A stretch of 56,591 nt of DNA from a bacterium (GCA_023246225.1 JAHFIV010000003.1:1-56591); one strand, 5' to 3'; shown: positions 15,314 through 24,971, counted from the first letter of the stretch. Made by a program: numbers and translations. Notes: generated from the letters alone by a model not told the origin.

Positions 15314-16346
15314 CAGCGTGCTCGAGATAATGCCGAAACTCTTTTTTATATATATCGAGAAGCGCCATGAGCACAGCGAGAGTGAGTGGCCCCAAAATGA
15401 ATCCCGAAAATCCGTAGAACTCAAAGCCGCCCAAAATGGACAACAGTACCAGCAGTGGGTGGATGTTCGTTTTGCTCTGTACTAATTTTGGCTGCAAAAA
15501 ATTATCGACCGTTCCAATCACCGCTGTAGCAACAACAGCAAGTCCAACAGCAGCACTAAGATGCCCCGCAAAAAAAAGATACGCAATCGCAGGCACAAGA
15601 ACGATAGCGGATCCAAAGATCGGAATAAATGCAGCGAACCCAGTCATCGTTCCCCAAAACAATGGTGCAGGAACACCAAAAATCCAAAAGAAAATACCGG
15701 TCAGCATTCCTTTAAGAATACTGACGATCAATATTCCATTCATCACCGCACTCACTGCGGTAATAATGCGTGTAAACACCAACTCATCGTGTTCGTCACC
15801 AAGAGGCGAGAGTGCTTTGAGACTCGTTTTCACACGGGCGCCATCTTTAAGAAGATAGTACGCCGAAATAACGACTACAACGAGACCAACAAAAACGTTC
15901 ACGAGGTTTGAGAAAAACTTAAAAAGATTTTTTGAAAGCGCTTCTGCAATTGACTGAACGATTCGCACACCTTCATCCAGCATCGCGGGAATTTGTGCAT
16001 GCATCGTGGGTGGGAGAACGGTGCGCAAAAGACGAGAAAGAGTTTCGCTGTCGATGTGCCCTTTGATGTTGGAAAATAAACCAAGCAGTTCTGTCGAAAG
16101 CGAAGCGATAAAAAATGCGAGCGGTAAAAGCACCGCCGTTGCTATCAGAATGATCGTCAAAAATGCAGAAGCGGTGTCAGACTTGAGGATGCGATACAAA
16201 CGATGATAGATCGGGCGAGAAATGATAGCGAGCACTCCCCCGAATGCAAGCAGGGTAAGATACGGCCAAAAAACCATGAGCGTCAACGCAAGGCTTAAAG
16301 CCAAAAAGATAAGAAAAAAATAGACCTGAAATTTTTTGTAACTCAT
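15309..16346 (-). CDS. AI-2E family transporter (UPF0118/PerM-like)
   Basis: Integral membrane protein of 345 aa with the family pattern: paired N-terminal helices, an amphipathic extracytoplasmic region, then ISAYYLLKDGARV, FFWIFGVPAPLFWGTMTGFAAFIPIFG and the C-terminal NIHPLLVLLSILGGFEFYGFSGFILGPLTLAVLMAL. Members export autoinducer-2, ions or unknown solutes; specificity cannot be read from sequence. Confidence 0.93.
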   Translation of the reverse strand: MSYKKFQVYFFLIFLALSLALTLMVFWPYLTLLAFGGVLAIISRPIYHRLYRILKSDTASAFLTIILIATAVLLPLAFFIASLSTELLGLFSNIKGHIDSETLSRLLRTVLPPTMHAQIPAMLDEGVRIVQSIAEALSKNLFKFFSNLVNVFVGLVVVVISAYYLLKDGARVKTSLKALSPLGDEHDELVFTRIITAVSAVMNGILIVSILKGMLTGIFFWIFGVPAPLFWGTMTGFAAFIPIFGSAIVLVPAIAYLFFAGHLSAAVGLAVVATAVIGTVDNFLQPKLVQSKTNIHPLLVLLSILGGFEFYGFSGFILGPLTLAVLMALLDIYKKEFRHYLEHAE

Positions 16347-16374
16347 GATGAACTAAGTATAGCAAAAAATCGGC

Positions 16375-17145
16375 TCACTGTCTATGACGAAAAATGGTGG
16401 CGACAATTCCGAGAACCACCGCCACAACTAAAAGTATCACGAGGCCGTACCCGAAAAATACAGTAAGCGCGCTCGCAATCTGCACGGACCATACTCTCAA
16501 AATAAATGTGTGCGCTGGTGCGAAGTGAAAAATAACCCACTGCGCAGCGAGAAGCATCGCTCCAAAAAATGCCACCCCTTCCAAGGCGTGAATCAAATCT
16601 GTTCGTGATGGCGCAACATGTGCAGAGATCGAGAATAGCAGGTACAAAAATACGTAGCTCTTCCACGACGATAGGTTGATGACGCTCATGATAGAAAAAG
16701 CAAAACGTCCGTATTCTTTTAAAGCGCGGAGGCACACATCGATAAATCCGGCTGGTGTTCCTGCAAAAGAAAACGCAATCCGCGCTGTCGAGGGAAGAAA
16801 AATATGTACTAATAAAAAAATCACCGCAGCACCACCAAAAAAAGGTGCTCCAGCAACGATCGTTCGGCGAATCGCACTTTTTGGTCGATCATGTGCAACG
16901 TATCCAAGCACCATCTCATTCCCCTCTTGCTGCGGCGAAAAAAATTTCACCTGATGAATTTTTGTGCGAGTAAGTATGCATCCGATGACGTGTGAACACT
17001 CATGCACAACAACTCCCGGCCACATGAGCAAAAGATACAAAAATTTTCCAAAAAAACGATAGGCTGTCCGATTAACAATGCTTCCTACAAACGAAAGTAG
17101 GAACATCTGCACGAATACTGGCGCAAACACGAGGAGGATGTCCAT
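16375..17145 (-). CDS. Membrane M50-like zinc metalloprotease
   Basis: Protein of 256 aa with about six hydrophobic segments and an HEXXH zinc motif (HECSH, residues 48-52) inside a membrane helix, as in site-2-protease-type M50 peptidases. A third zinc ligand is not obvious, so activity is not certain. It lies 28 bp upstream of the AI-2E-like gene on the same strand. Possible role in processing membrane proteins; substrate unknown. Confidence 0.7.
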   Translation of the reverse strand: MDILLVFAPVFVQMFLLSFVGSIVNRTAYRFFGKFLYLLLMWPGVVVHECSHVIGCILTRTKIHQVKFFSPQQEGNEMVLGYVAHDRPKSAIRRTIVAGAPFFGGAAVIFLLVHIFLPSTARIAFSFAGTPAGFIDVCLRALKEYGRFAFSIMSVINLSSWKSYVFLYLLFSISAHVAPSRTDLIHALEGVAFFGAMLLAAQWVIFHFAPAHTFILRVWSVQIASALTVFFGYGLVILLVVAVVLGIVATIFRHRQ

Positions 17146-17242
17146 GCAAACACGGGTCTAAAACCTATCCGGAGGCTCCCTTGACAAAGCTGTTGCGGAC
17201 GATATCTCACTGACGGTACCATAAAAGTGGAGGACCTGTTCT

Positions 17243-17683
17243 ATGTCAATAGGAAAGTATGTAAAATACACCCTTATATTGTTATATCTGGCGCAGCTTA
17301 TAGTGGTTTTTCATGAACAGCTGGCCCGCTTTTATAGGAGCGCACTTCAGACGATGCACCGTGAAACCGCTGCACAGGAAGAAAAAGGATGGTCAGGAAC
17401 GTTTGTTACTCTTCTTATTCCCGCACCAGTACAAACCATACACACACTCGCCTCATCACGAACTGAAATATTGACCACAGACGCTACACACCACAACGAG
17501 CCAGAGTATCATCAAGATGATAGTCGTCATGATCGCACGCGAAAACAGAAAAAACCGATGCGATACGAGTTCCTCCTTTTAAATCTGTTCCCGATGCTCC
17601 GTGTTCATCGCGCCGCACCGTCGACAAGCGAAGCGCGTGAAAACGTGCGCTGTGATGCGTTTAGACTCGCGCACGTCGCGTAA
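17243..17683 (+). CDS. Small membrane-anchored protein, unknown function
   Basis: Protein of 146 aa with one N-terminal membrane helix (about 6-24), a middle hydrophobic patch, a His/Asp/Arg-rich polar segment (about 88-110) and a basic C-terminus. GGAGG 9 nt before the ATG and an upstream TTGACA (17181-17186) support expression. No family recognised. Confidence 0.6.
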   Translation: MSIGKYVKYTLILLYLAQLIVVFHEQLARFYRSALQTMHRETAAQEEKGWSGTFVTLLIPAPVQTIHTLASSRTEILTTDATHHNEPEYHQDDSRHDRTRKQKKPMRYEFLLLNLFPMLRVHRAAPSTSEARENVRCDAFRLAHVA

Positions 17684-17701
17684 AATGCAGCCATACTCTT
17701 T

Positions 17702-17860
17702 TGTCATCTTGAACTTGATTCAGGACCAAGAAATGTAAAAAAGACCAAACGAAAATCGTTTGGTCTTTTTTACTGGATTCCGGGTCACGGCCCGGAATGA
17801 CAAAAGAGGAGGCCGGAATGACAATAAATGACTGGGTCCTGAATCAAGTTCAGGATGACA
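17702..17860. repeat. Palindromic GTCATTCCGG-type repeat, copy 1
   Basis: Outer imperfect inverted arms built on TGTCATCTTGAACTTGATTC enclose a second unit (GGATTCCGGG ... CCCGGAATGACA) and a perfect inner hairpin AAGACCAAACGA/TCGTTTGGTCTT followed by T-run. The hairpin can end transcription in both directions; it sits between convergent genes. Confidence 0.85.
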
Positions 17861-17869
17861 ACAAAAAAT

Positions 17870-18853
17870 TTAATCAGCAAAACTTTCCGTAATCATGAGC
17901 CCGTACGGTGGCGCGCTCTGAATGCCGATACCGATCTTTGTGAATTCTTTTGAGAGAATATTTGCACGGTGACCCGGACTTTGCATGAGTGCGCTATGTC
18001 CTTCTGATACACCAGGAGCGAGCGCAATATTTTCACCGAACAATTGAAAGGGATACCTCGCCACGTCGGCTCGATCAACCGGCGATCTTCCTTCTGGCGT
18101 GATGTGAGAAAAATATCCTCGCGTCAACATGTCTGCAGAATGTTTGCGGCTGATGTCAGAAAGTTTTTCGTCCCAAATAAGCGCCGCAAGTCCATTCGCT
18201 ATTCTCTCCGCATTCGTAAATGCAAACAGGCGCTGCTCATCCTTGTTTGAAATAGTGAAGGCCGTAGTTTTAAATGGCAGGGCGATCGATTCAACGTTCT
18301 CCTCTGCCACCTTCCCCTCTTTGATGTCTGTCGGAAGCATTTCTTTAAAGAACGTTCCAAAATGCGCAGTGAGCGTTCGATCGAGCACTTCAGTCGCGGA
18401 ACGGAGCGCAAGTCCGGAATGCGATGCGACGACATCAGTTTTGAGTGCGGGTGGAATCGGTGAGGAAAGAACAAAAGTAAAAAGAACAAACAAAACAAAC
18501 AAGCCGTACGCTGCCCCAGGAATCACTCCGAAAAAATGATTGACGTTTGACGCACGGAACCGTTCTGGAACACGGTAATGCAACCACGGCTCCACAAAAG
18601 CAAACAAATATTTAACAACAACGCAGAGGATAACGAACACGAATGATTTCGCAAGCGGAGAGCCGAGGTGCGTATGTTGCACCAAAAAACGCGAAAGTAT
18701 CGGCGACAATGCGAGCGCAAGAATCAACGAAGCGATAAGACTGATCGTTTCGATGAGGAGCATGAACAAACCACGTCGCCACCCATCGTAAACGTACCAG
18801 AGAAGTATGGCGAACGAAGCGACGTCAATAAATGTTGATCCGAAGATTCCCAT
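17870..18853 (-). CDS. CvpA-like membrane domain fused to CAP/SCP domain
   Basis: Protein of 327 aa. Residues 1-130 hold four membrane helices of the CvpA type (IDVASFAILLWYVYDGWRRG ... FVILCVVVKYLFAF). Residues 200-327 form a CAP/SCP (cysteine-rich secretory/PR-1) domain with LFAFTNAERIANGLAALIWDEKLSDISRKHSADM, YFSHITPEGRSP, GENIA and SPGHRANIL. The CAP domain is expected outside the membrane. The joint architecture recurs in Patescibacteria as far as I recall. Next to the YibE/F gene on the same strand. Confidence 0.9.
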   Translation of the reverse strand: MGIFGSTFIDVASFAILLWYVYDGWRRGLFMLLIETISLIASLILALALSPILSRFLVQHTHLGSPLAKSFVFVILCVVVKYLFAFVEPWLHYRVPERFRASNVNHFFGVIPGAAYGLFVLFVLFTFVLSSPIPPALKTDVVASHSGLALRSATEVLDRTLTAHFGTFFKEMLPTDIKEGKVAEENVESIALPFKTTAFTISNKDEQRLFAFTNAERIANGLAALIWDEKLSDISRKHSADMLTRGYFSHITPEGRSPVDRADVARYPFQLFGENIALAPGVSEGHSALMQSPGHRANILSKEFTKIGIGIQSAPPYGLMITESFAD

Positions 18854-18856
18854 ATT

Positions 18857-20125
18857 TTAGTGATGGTGCGGACTAACCTCCGCGGAATGCACCGTACGCG
18901 TGGCAAAATGCCGAGCTGCGATCAACGTTGAAATCGGTACCGCGAGAATTAAACAAATACTGCCGACGAGCGTACGCGTAACCTCCTCGGCGATCACTTG
19001 GCCGTTCGCAATAAACCAAAGCGGCTGACTGTTGTGCGCAGAAAATAACATAAACAGTGGAAGCGAGGCGCCCGCATACGCGAGAAACAACGTATTCGTA
19101 AGCGATGCGATATGTTCTCTTCCGACGGAAATGCCGCGGCGATATAGTTCGCGAAACCCGAGATTAGGGTTTGCTGCTTTCAATTCTTCAATCACTGCAA
19201 CTTGCGCAGTGGTGACATCATCGAGAATACCGAGCACGCCGATCAAAATGCCCCCAAGGAGCAATCCCTTGAGATCGATCTCTGCGAATCCCCCTCCTTG
19301 AAGAAAATACGCAGATTCACTACCGAGTCCGGTCAATTGCGCGCCGTTCACAAAAAGAAGTTCAACAACAACAGAAATCACGAGTGTCAGAAGCGTACTC
19401 GCCACCGCGATCGTCGTGCGTCTGTTGAATCCATGCGCGAGATATAAAGAAAAAAGCGCGGCGGCAAACGTTGCAATGAGCATCGTGACAAACGCGGGTC
19501 CGCCGGACATCACACGCGGTACCGCCCACGCGACGATAATAAGTACCGTCATTGCGAGTCCAAAAATCGAAGTGAATCCGCGCCATCCACCAAAAAAAAT
19601 CGTCGCAGCAAGAAACGCGGCGATCATCCACCATATCGCGGGTACACGATAACGATCGGCGATGTGATACGTGGCTTTGCCTTCGACATCTGTCGTTTTT
19701 ACGATCGCAATTTGATCACCAGGCGCAAGCTTTGCATCTTTAAGTACCGTATCGAGATCGTTATCTTCGATCTGCACTTCTTTTCCTTTCTCGGAGCCAC
19801 CAGTAATACGTGCGGTGTACGTACGAAAATGCACGTTCGTTCCCGCGTCACCCACATCTTTCGTGACGTCCTTTTCTAGTGAAATAATTCGACCGTGTAA
19901 AAAAACATCCGGCGGTAAATCTTTCACCACCGCAACTCCTGCTGCATCGAGTTTTGCTTTGCTTGTCTGCGTATCAAACTGCTCGCTCGCAGACTTTAAC
20001 TCGGTGAGATTTTTATTGAGATTGCTGTCGACTTCCGTAGTAGCGAGTACGGGTATGGCAAAAAAACCTAAGCACACGATTGAGAAGAGGACGCCAAAGA
20101 ATCTCTGTTTCTGCCTTATGGCCAT
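18857..20125 (-). CDS. YibE/F-like membrane protein
   Basis: Protein of 422 aa with a signal peptide, an extracytoplasmic beta-rich domain (about 40-155) and seven to eight membrane helices carrying the YibE/F family blocks (GILIGVLGILDDVTTAQVAVIEEL, GREHIASLTNTLFLAYAGASLPLFML). Family function is poorly known. It is 3 bp upstream of the CvpA-CAP gene, so the two are probably one operon. Confidence 0.92.
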   Translation of the reverse strand: MAIRQKQRFFGVLFSIVCLGFFAIPVLATTEVDSNLNKNLTELKSASEQFDTQTSKAKLDAAGVAVVKDLPPDVFLHGRIISLEKDVTKDVGDAGTNVHFRTYTARITGGSEKGKEVQIEDNDLDTVLKDAKLAPGDQIAIVKTTDVEGKATYHIADRYRVPAIWWMIAAFLAATIFFGGWRGFTSIFGLAMTVLIIVAWAVPRVMSGGPAFVTMLIATFAAALFSLYLAHGFNRRTTIAVASTLLTLVISVVVELLFVNGAQLTGLGSESAYFLQGGGFAEIDLKGLLLGGILIGVLGILDDVTTAQVAVIEELKAANPNLGFRELYRRGISVGREHIASLTNTLFLAYAGASLPLFMLFSAHNSQPLWFIANGQVIAEEVTRTLVGSICLILAVPISTLIAARHFATRTVHSAEVSPHHH

Positions 20126-20179
20126 ATAAAGGCATGATACCGCATTCAGAGAAGGAAACGAAAAACTCCGATCTTACCT

Positions 20180-20305
20180 TGTCATTCCGGCCTCCGAGCC
20201 GGAATCTAGAAAATACAAAGACCAAACGAATCATGTTTGGTCTTTTTTTACGTTCTGGATTCCGGGTCACGGCCCGGAATGACAAAGAGGGGGTCCGGGA
20301 TGACA
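20180..20305. repeat. Palindromic GTCATTCCGG-type repeat, copy 2
   Basis: Arms GTCATTCCGGCCTCCGAGCC and its counterpart GGCCCGGAATGACA flank an AAAGACCAAACGA hairpin with a following T-run; a partial unit (GTCCGGGATGACA) follows. Located between YibE/F and metK. Confidence 0.85.
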
Positions 20306-20311
20306 AACGCA

Positions 20312-21349
20312 TTACTGCAAAACGATGTGTTCCCAAGGAAACTCGTCTCTTCCAAAATGTCCGTACGCAGCGGTTTGTCGATAGATCGGACGACGAAGCG
20401 ACAACCGTTCCGAGATCGCACGCGGTCGAAAATCAAAATGCTGTTTCAAATATGGCGTGAGATCTTTTCCATCGCCCGCTGTCGCACGAAGCATCACCGG
20501 TTCCTCGCGACCGATCGCATACGCAACTGACACCAAACAATTTTTTGCAAAACCGTTCGCCACAATATTTTTTGCAGCGAACCGTGCCATGTACGACGCA
20601 GAGCGATCAACTTTCGTAGGATCTTTTCCAGAAAATGCGCCGCCGCCGTGCGGAATCAATCCACCATACGTGTCGACCATCAGCTTGCGCCCCGTGAGTC
20701 CGGTGTCTGCAGAAAACCCACCGCGCACAAACGCGCCGGTCGGATTCACGAGCACCTGTACGTCTTCAAGATCGTACACGGTCGCGGAGATCAAATGCTT
20801 CACGAGCAGTTTACGCATCTCCGTGATCGCCATGTCTTCACGATGCTGACAAGAAATCAAAAGCGTGGTGACACGACCGCGGTCCATCGTCACCTGCGTT
20901 TTACCGTCAGGACGAAGCCAAGAAAATTCCGGATGATTGCGTCGAAGATTCGTGAGACCGAACGCAAGACGATTTGCGTACACAACTGGCTGCGGCAAAA
21001 ATTCCGGCGTCTCGATGGTGGCGTACCCGTACATGATCCCCTGATCCCCCGCTCCACCATGATCCACACCGATTGCGATGTCTGGCGACTGCTCTTCGAT
21101 GTTCGTAAACACCTCGAGATCGTCGTGATATCCGATTTCCTTATACACCCGCTGCGCGATCAGTGCGGGATCGATCTCTGCGGTCGAGGTCACCTCGCCG
21201 CCGATCATCAATGCACCGTGCGATCCGAAAACCTCAACCGCCACGCGACTTGCAGGGTCATGTGTGAGATACGCGTCCAAAATTGCATCAGCGATTTGAT
21301 CGCAGACTTTATCCGGATGCCCTTCGGTGACAGATTCAACGGTTTTCAT
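20312..21349 (-). CDS. metK: S-adenosylmethionine synthetase
   Basis: Makes SAM from methionine and ATP, 345 aa, somewhat shorter than the usual ~384. Visible are TEGHPDKVCDQIADAILD near the N-terminus, GGAGDQGIMYGYA, the TGLTGRKLMVDTYGG block and GGGAFSGKDPTKVDRSASYMAR with the P-loop-like GGGAFSGKD. No SAM riboswitch is visible in the 70-bp leader. Divergent from the metallophosphoesterase gene. Confidence 0.96.
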   Translation of the reverse strand: MKTVESVTEGHPDKVCDQIADAILDAYLTHDPASRVAVEVFGSHGALMIGGEVTSTAEIDPALIAQRVYKEIGYHDDLEVFTNIEEQSPDIAIGVDHGGAGDQGIMYGYATIETPEFLPQPVVYANRLAFGLTNLRRNHPEFSWLRPDGKTQVTMDRGRVTTLLISCQHREDMAITEMRKLLVKHLISATVYDLEDVQVLVNPTGAFVRGGFSADTGLTGRKLMVDTYGGLIPHGGGAFSGKDPTKVDRSASYMARFAAKNIVANGFAKNCLVSVAYAIGREEPVMLRATAGDGKDLTPYLKQHFDFRPRAISERLSLRRPIYRQTAAYGHFGRDEFPWEHIVLQ

Positions 21350-21420
21350 AGAGGAATGCTCTCACGAGGATGATAGGCAAACTTAACTTATCCCCTCTAT
21401 TTCCGCAAGAAAATTGCCGG

Positions 21421-21448
21421 TTGACATTAGAAAGATCGCTGTTAGGAT
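21421..21448 (+). promoter_or_regulatory. Promoter for the metallophosphoesterase gene
   Basis: TTGACA (21421-21426), 16-bp spacer and TAGGAT (21443-21448), leaving a leader of about 65 nt before the start codon. Confidence 0.7.
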
Positions 21449-21518
21449 AGAGGTATCTCAAGATAGCACAGGGCCGTCACGAGGTAAGGCTCATTGCCAA
21501 CCCAGAGGAGTAATAGTC

Positions 21519-23636
21519 ATGGTACCCACAAAGCACGAGAGAGACGACGTCTGCCGCATCGGCATGATGTCTCGCATCGACTACGGCAGCGACGGGTTCC
21601 GACTGGGCTACGTCGAACTCGCGAAGACCGACTTCCAGAAGGAAGACGTGCACTTCGTCATCCTCGCCGGCGGCCTCGTCTCCGCAAGAGACGTCCGCAA
21701 AAACGAAGCGCGTTTCAAGCGCGAGGAGCGGGAGCTCAAGAAGCAGATCCGCGAGCTCACGAAGCGTCTCAATGACGACGAGGACGACGATCTCCGCACG
21801 GAGCTCGACACCGCAGCCGATTCGCTCGAGCAGGTGCAGAAGAAGATCGCGGCGTATCGCCCCGAGGCGATCGCGGCGCGGCTTGCAAAGCTGCTGCCCG
21901 TGTTCGCGAACGCGAAGGGTGATGCGCTGAAGCTCCACATCGTCGTGAGTCCCGTCTACGACGGCGCTCTCGGCGAGGAGGCGGCACAGCTGCTCACGAC
22001 TCTGCGTACGGACATCCGGGCGTACAAGCCGGGAAGCGACGAATTCCACCTCCGACAAGCGAAGAAGCGCCTCGAGGTGCTCACCCCCACGGTTTCTCCG
22101 TGGCGCGGTGATCACGCCTCGACCGGCGTGCAGCGCGTGCTCAAGGACGCAAGCAACATCCGCACCGCGCGGTCACCCGATCTGCAGGTGACGGGATGCT
22201 TCGGCGTCACGCTCACCAAGCCAGAAGGTGCGAATCCGCGTCCGTGGCTGTCGCTCCCCGTGCTGCACAAGCTGCAGGGAGTGCGCGTCTCCGAGAGCCA
22301 GATCGGCGTCCGCGTGATCGAGATCTACGCAGATCAGATCAACCCCGTCGTCCGCACGTACTCCTACAAGGATTACGTGGCGAAGGAGCAGACGTACATC
22401 GAGCTGCCGCGCGATGCTTCGCCGACCAAAAAGCGAATCATCAAAGCGATCAGCAACGGCGGCGAAATGTCGCTCAGCATGCTCGTCCAGAACACCGGTC
22501 TCACACGAGACGTCGCGGAGCGTACCGCGATGTCGCTCGTCAGCAAGACCGGCAGACTCCGGAAGGGCTGGCCTGGCCTGGTGTTCTACCCGGACAGCCA
22601 TCGCTGGGACTTCGACCCGCGCTGGAAGCAGACCAAGCTCCGCTTCCCGCCCCTGAACGGCAACGTGGTCGTGGAGAGCCTCGTCGCTGACGGATGCCTC
22701 CACGCAGGATCGGTGCAAACCGACTACAAACACTTCATCGAGGAGATGCCACGCGTGGTTCTCGCGACCGGTGCAAACTGGATCGTGCACGCAGGCGACC
22801 TGATCGAAGGTCTCAAGCACGACCTCGTGCTCCGTGGCGAAGTGTTCGGCGGTCTGAACTGCACCACGCAGGAACGACTCGCAGGAGAGATGATCGCGAA
22901 GGTCACCTGTACGGTGTTCGAAAAGCGATTCCCCCCCACGCTCGCTGCGCGGCTCACCGAGACGAAGGGTGCTCTACTCTCCGACGCTGCGCTCGCGAAG
23001 TGTGTCGAGGAGTCGCTCCCGACGAACGTGCTGATCCCCGGTAACCACGACGAGTGGGTACTCGGGTACGGCAGCGAGCCGCTCGTGACGCTAGCCAGCA
23101 CCGCAGCCGACCGGATCACCTCGAGCATCGAGGACATGCTGATCGAAGCGGGTCTGTGCCTCATGAAGGTTCGCGAGATCGTGAAGCGCAAAATCCTCGT
23201 ACTCCCGAACTTCGGCAGGTTCAGCATGCCGTCGGGTATCCGAGTGAGCGTGCAGCACCCGCACATGGGGAACACCACCACCGAGAGCATTCGCCTTCAG
23301 GGGATGCTGCGCGTGGCGGCGAGCCACAAGAGCACGCCCGGTTGCCAGGTGGTGATCGGTGCGAACTTCCACACCGGCCTCCACATGGAGGTGTACGATC
23401 CGGCGCTTGGACCGCGTGTCGGGCTCCAGCTCGGCACCGGCAAGCACGGCACGGACTTCGAAATCCGGAAGCTGAAGATCGTCGATCACGGTTTCGCCCA
23501 CCTCACCATCCGCTCGGTGGATGGTCGCGTGGTCGGATCAGAAGTCGCGTTCTACGGCAACGATCCGGCAAAGGCCGACCTGCTCGATCCGAAGGACATC
23601 TACAACGGTGTCCTGAAGAAGTACAACCTCGGGTAA
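21519..23636 (+). CDS. Calcineurin-like metallophosphoesterase with coiled coil and winged-helix-like insert
   Basis: Protein of 705 aa. Residues 60-115 are a charged coiled coil (KREERELKKQIRELTKRL). Residues about 300-350 look like a winged helix (SPTKKRIIKAISNGGEMSLS ... GLTRDVAERTAMSLVSKTGRL). The phosphoesterase domain (about 380-690) has HAGDLIEG (about 424-431), PGNHDEW (507-513), VSVQHPHMG and GANFHTGLHME as metal-binding motifs. Related enzymes are nucleases such as SbcD/Mre11, so a nucleic-acid role is a guess. ATG at 21519 is fixed by AGGAG 9 nt upstream. GC-richer codon use (GAG, CTC, AAG) than metK; own promoter and terminator. Confidence 0.8.
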   Translation: MVPTKHERDDVCRIGMMSRIDYGSDGFRLGYVELAKTDFQKEDVHFVILAGGLVSARDVRKNEARFKREERELKKQIRELTKRLNDDEDDDLRTELDTAADSLEQVQKKIAAYRPEAIAARLAKLLPVFANAKGDALKLHIVVSPVYDGALGEEAAQLLTTLRTDIRAYKPGSDEFHLRQAKKRLEVLTPTVSPWRGDHASTGVQRVLKDASNIRTARSPDLQVTGCFGVTLTKPEGANPRPWLSLPVLHKLQGVRVSESQIGVRVIEIYADQINPVVRTYSYKDYVAKEQTYIELPRDASPTKKRIIKAISNGGEMSLSMLVQNTGLTRDVAERTAMSLVSKTGRLRKGWPGLVFYPDSHRWDFDPRWKQTKLRFPPLNGNVVVESLVADGCLHAGSVQTDYKHFIEEMPRVVLATGANWIVHAGDLIEGLKHDLVLRGEVFGGLNCTTQERLAGEMIAKVTCTVFEKRFPPTLAARLTETKGALLSDAALAKCVEESLPTNVLIPGNHDEWVLGYGSEPLVTLASTAADRITSSIEDMLIEAGLCLMKVREIVKRKILVLPNFGRFSMPSGIRVSVQHPHMGNTTTESIRLQGMLRVAASHKSTPGCQVVIGANFHTGLHMEVYDPALGPRVGLQLGTGKHGTDFEIRKLKIVDHGFAHLTIRSVDGRVVGSEVAFYGNDPAKADLLDPKDIYNGVLKKYNLG

Positions 23637-23648
23637 TCACCCGCTCTG

Positions 23649-23678
23649 CCCCGCACCTATTCTTGGTGCGGGGTTTTT
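23649..23678 (+). terminator. Intrinsic terminator
   Basis: Perfect 9-bp stem CCCCGCACC/GGTGCGGGG with 7-nt loop, then TTTTT. Confidence 0.92.
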
Positions 23679-23692
23679 CATTGACCACCTTT

Positions 23693-23851
23693 ATCATCCC
23701 GGGCCGTGAGCCGGGACCCAGGCATTTTTTGTCATTCCGGCCTCTCTTTTGTCATTCCGGCCTCCGAGCCGGAATCCAGAATCGTAAAGCCAAACGATTT
23801 CCGTTTAGCCTTTTTTATTTTTCTAGATTCCGGATCAAGTCCGGAATGACA
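23693..23851. repeat. Palindromic GTCATTCCGG-type repeat, copy 3
   Basis: Several arm units (TGTCATTCCGGCCTC twice, CCGGGCCGTGAGCCGGGACC) around a diverged inner hairpin AAAGCCAAACG.../CGTTTAGCCTTTTTT, closing with AGTCCGGAATGACA. Confidence 0.8.
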
Positions 23852-23945
23852 GAAAAAAGAAAGCAGAGGCGAAGCTGCATTGACCGAAAAAGATTTTCCT
23901 GCTGGAATGCAGAGGTTCCCAAAGGTCTTTTTAAAGGAGTACACG

Positions 23946-24971
23946 ATGCGATATTTTAGTCTTGCTGCGCTCGCCGCAGTTTCTCTCGCGGCGGCGTGGC
24001 CGAGTTGTGCCGGAGCAACGAAGAGCTCATCGGTCGCGCAGTCGCAAAACACGCCAGCGCCGACTGCGACTCGTGTGCACGACACGATACCGATGATCGT
24101 TTTCGACTCTCCGTACGAACAACGAGCACAGGTGTACCGCGGGCAGCTCCACGCGCACACGACGAACTCCGACGGTACGCAGTCGCCCGCAGCGGTGATG
24201 ACCGCGTATCGCGCAGCTGGTTACGACTTCGTAGCGATCACCGATCACAACGTGCACACCTCGGATCCGAAAGTCTCCGGCGTGCTGTTCATTCCCGGCG
24301 TCGAAAACGATCACGGATGTCAGCATGAAAACCGAATCGATGTGGGTTCGATCGCGCCAGGCGCACGAGTGTCGCAAGACGTGATCGATCGCGCAAGAAG
24401 CGAAGGATCGTTTGTGCAGATCAATCATCCGGACTGGCCAGGCTCGTATCCAAAAAATCCGTGCTGGTCAGACAAAGCACTTCTCGCACTGCACGATTAC
24501 GACGCGGTCGAAGTATGGAACGCAAGCGATGACGATACGAACAACAACGCGGAAATTCGCATCGACACACTGCTCTCCGAAGGGCGTCGCACGTTTCTCA
24601 CCGCAGTCGATGACTGTCACGACGTGCGCGCTGCATACTGCATGACGTCGTCGGTGTACGTGTTTGCAAACGCGCTCTCGAAGAGCGAGGTGATGACCGG
24701 TTTGCGGCAAGGAAACTTCTACGCAAGCTCGGGCGCACTGATCTCGGAGATCCTCGTAGATCGTGGTGTGATCACCGTCACTGTGCCAACGCCATCGCAG
24801 ATCGAGTTCATCGCAAACTGTGGAAGGGTGGTAAAAAATGCACCGAACGTTCTCGGTGCAAACTACGCAGCGAACGGGAGTGAAAAAACCATTCGCATGC
24901 GAGTGACCGCACCAAATCGGCGGAGAGCGTGGACGAATCCGCTATACGTCGTCACAAAACAAACGCAGTAA
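23946..24971 (+). CDS. Secreted PHP-domain phosphoesterase-like protein
   Basis: Protein of 341 aa with a signal peptide (MRYFSLAALAAVSLAAAWPSC; Cys21 may be lipidated). The PHP fold starts at GQLHAHTTNSDGTQSP (metal-binding HxH), then FVAITDHNVHT, FIPGVEND, VQINHPDWPG and TAVDDCHD. PHP enzymes hydrolyse phosphoesters with two or three metal ions; secreted members are known but substrates are unclear. AAAGGAG 6 nt before the ATG fixes the start. Monocistronic with its own terminator. Confidence 0.85.
   Translation: MRYFSLAALAAVSLAAAWPSCAGATKSSSVAQSQNTPAPTATRVHDTIPMIVFDSPYEQRAQVYRGQLHAHTTNSDGTQSPAAVMTAYRAAGYDFVAITDHNVHTSDPKVSGVLFIPGVENDHGCQHENRIDVGSIAPGARVSQDVIDRARSEGSFVQINHPDWPGSYPKNPCWSDKALLALHDYDAVEVWNASDDDTNNNAEIRIDTLLSEGRRTFLTAVDDCHDVRAAYCMTSSVYVFANALSKSEVMTGLRQGNFYASSGALISEILVDRGVITVTVPTPSQIEFIANCGRVVKNAPNVLGANYAANGSEKTIRMRVTAPNRRRAWTNPLYVVTKQTQ

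Larger units (their letters stand above)
23637..23945. other. Intergenic stretch holding a terminator and a repeat
   Basis: The 309 bases contain the terminator of the metallophosphoesterase gene (23649-23678), a palindromic repeat copy (about 23693-23851) and the leader of the PHP gene with AAAGGAG. No gene seen. Confidence 0.8.

Noticed and set aside
17702-17860. CRISPR-like or phage attachment repeats
   Set aside because: The repeats are palindromic, dispersed singly, lack spacers and contain a terminator hairpin; no cas genes or integrase nearby.
21350-21420. SAM riboswitch before metK
   Set aside because: The leader is only about 70 bases and no SAM-I, SAM-II or SMK-type core pairing could be recognised.
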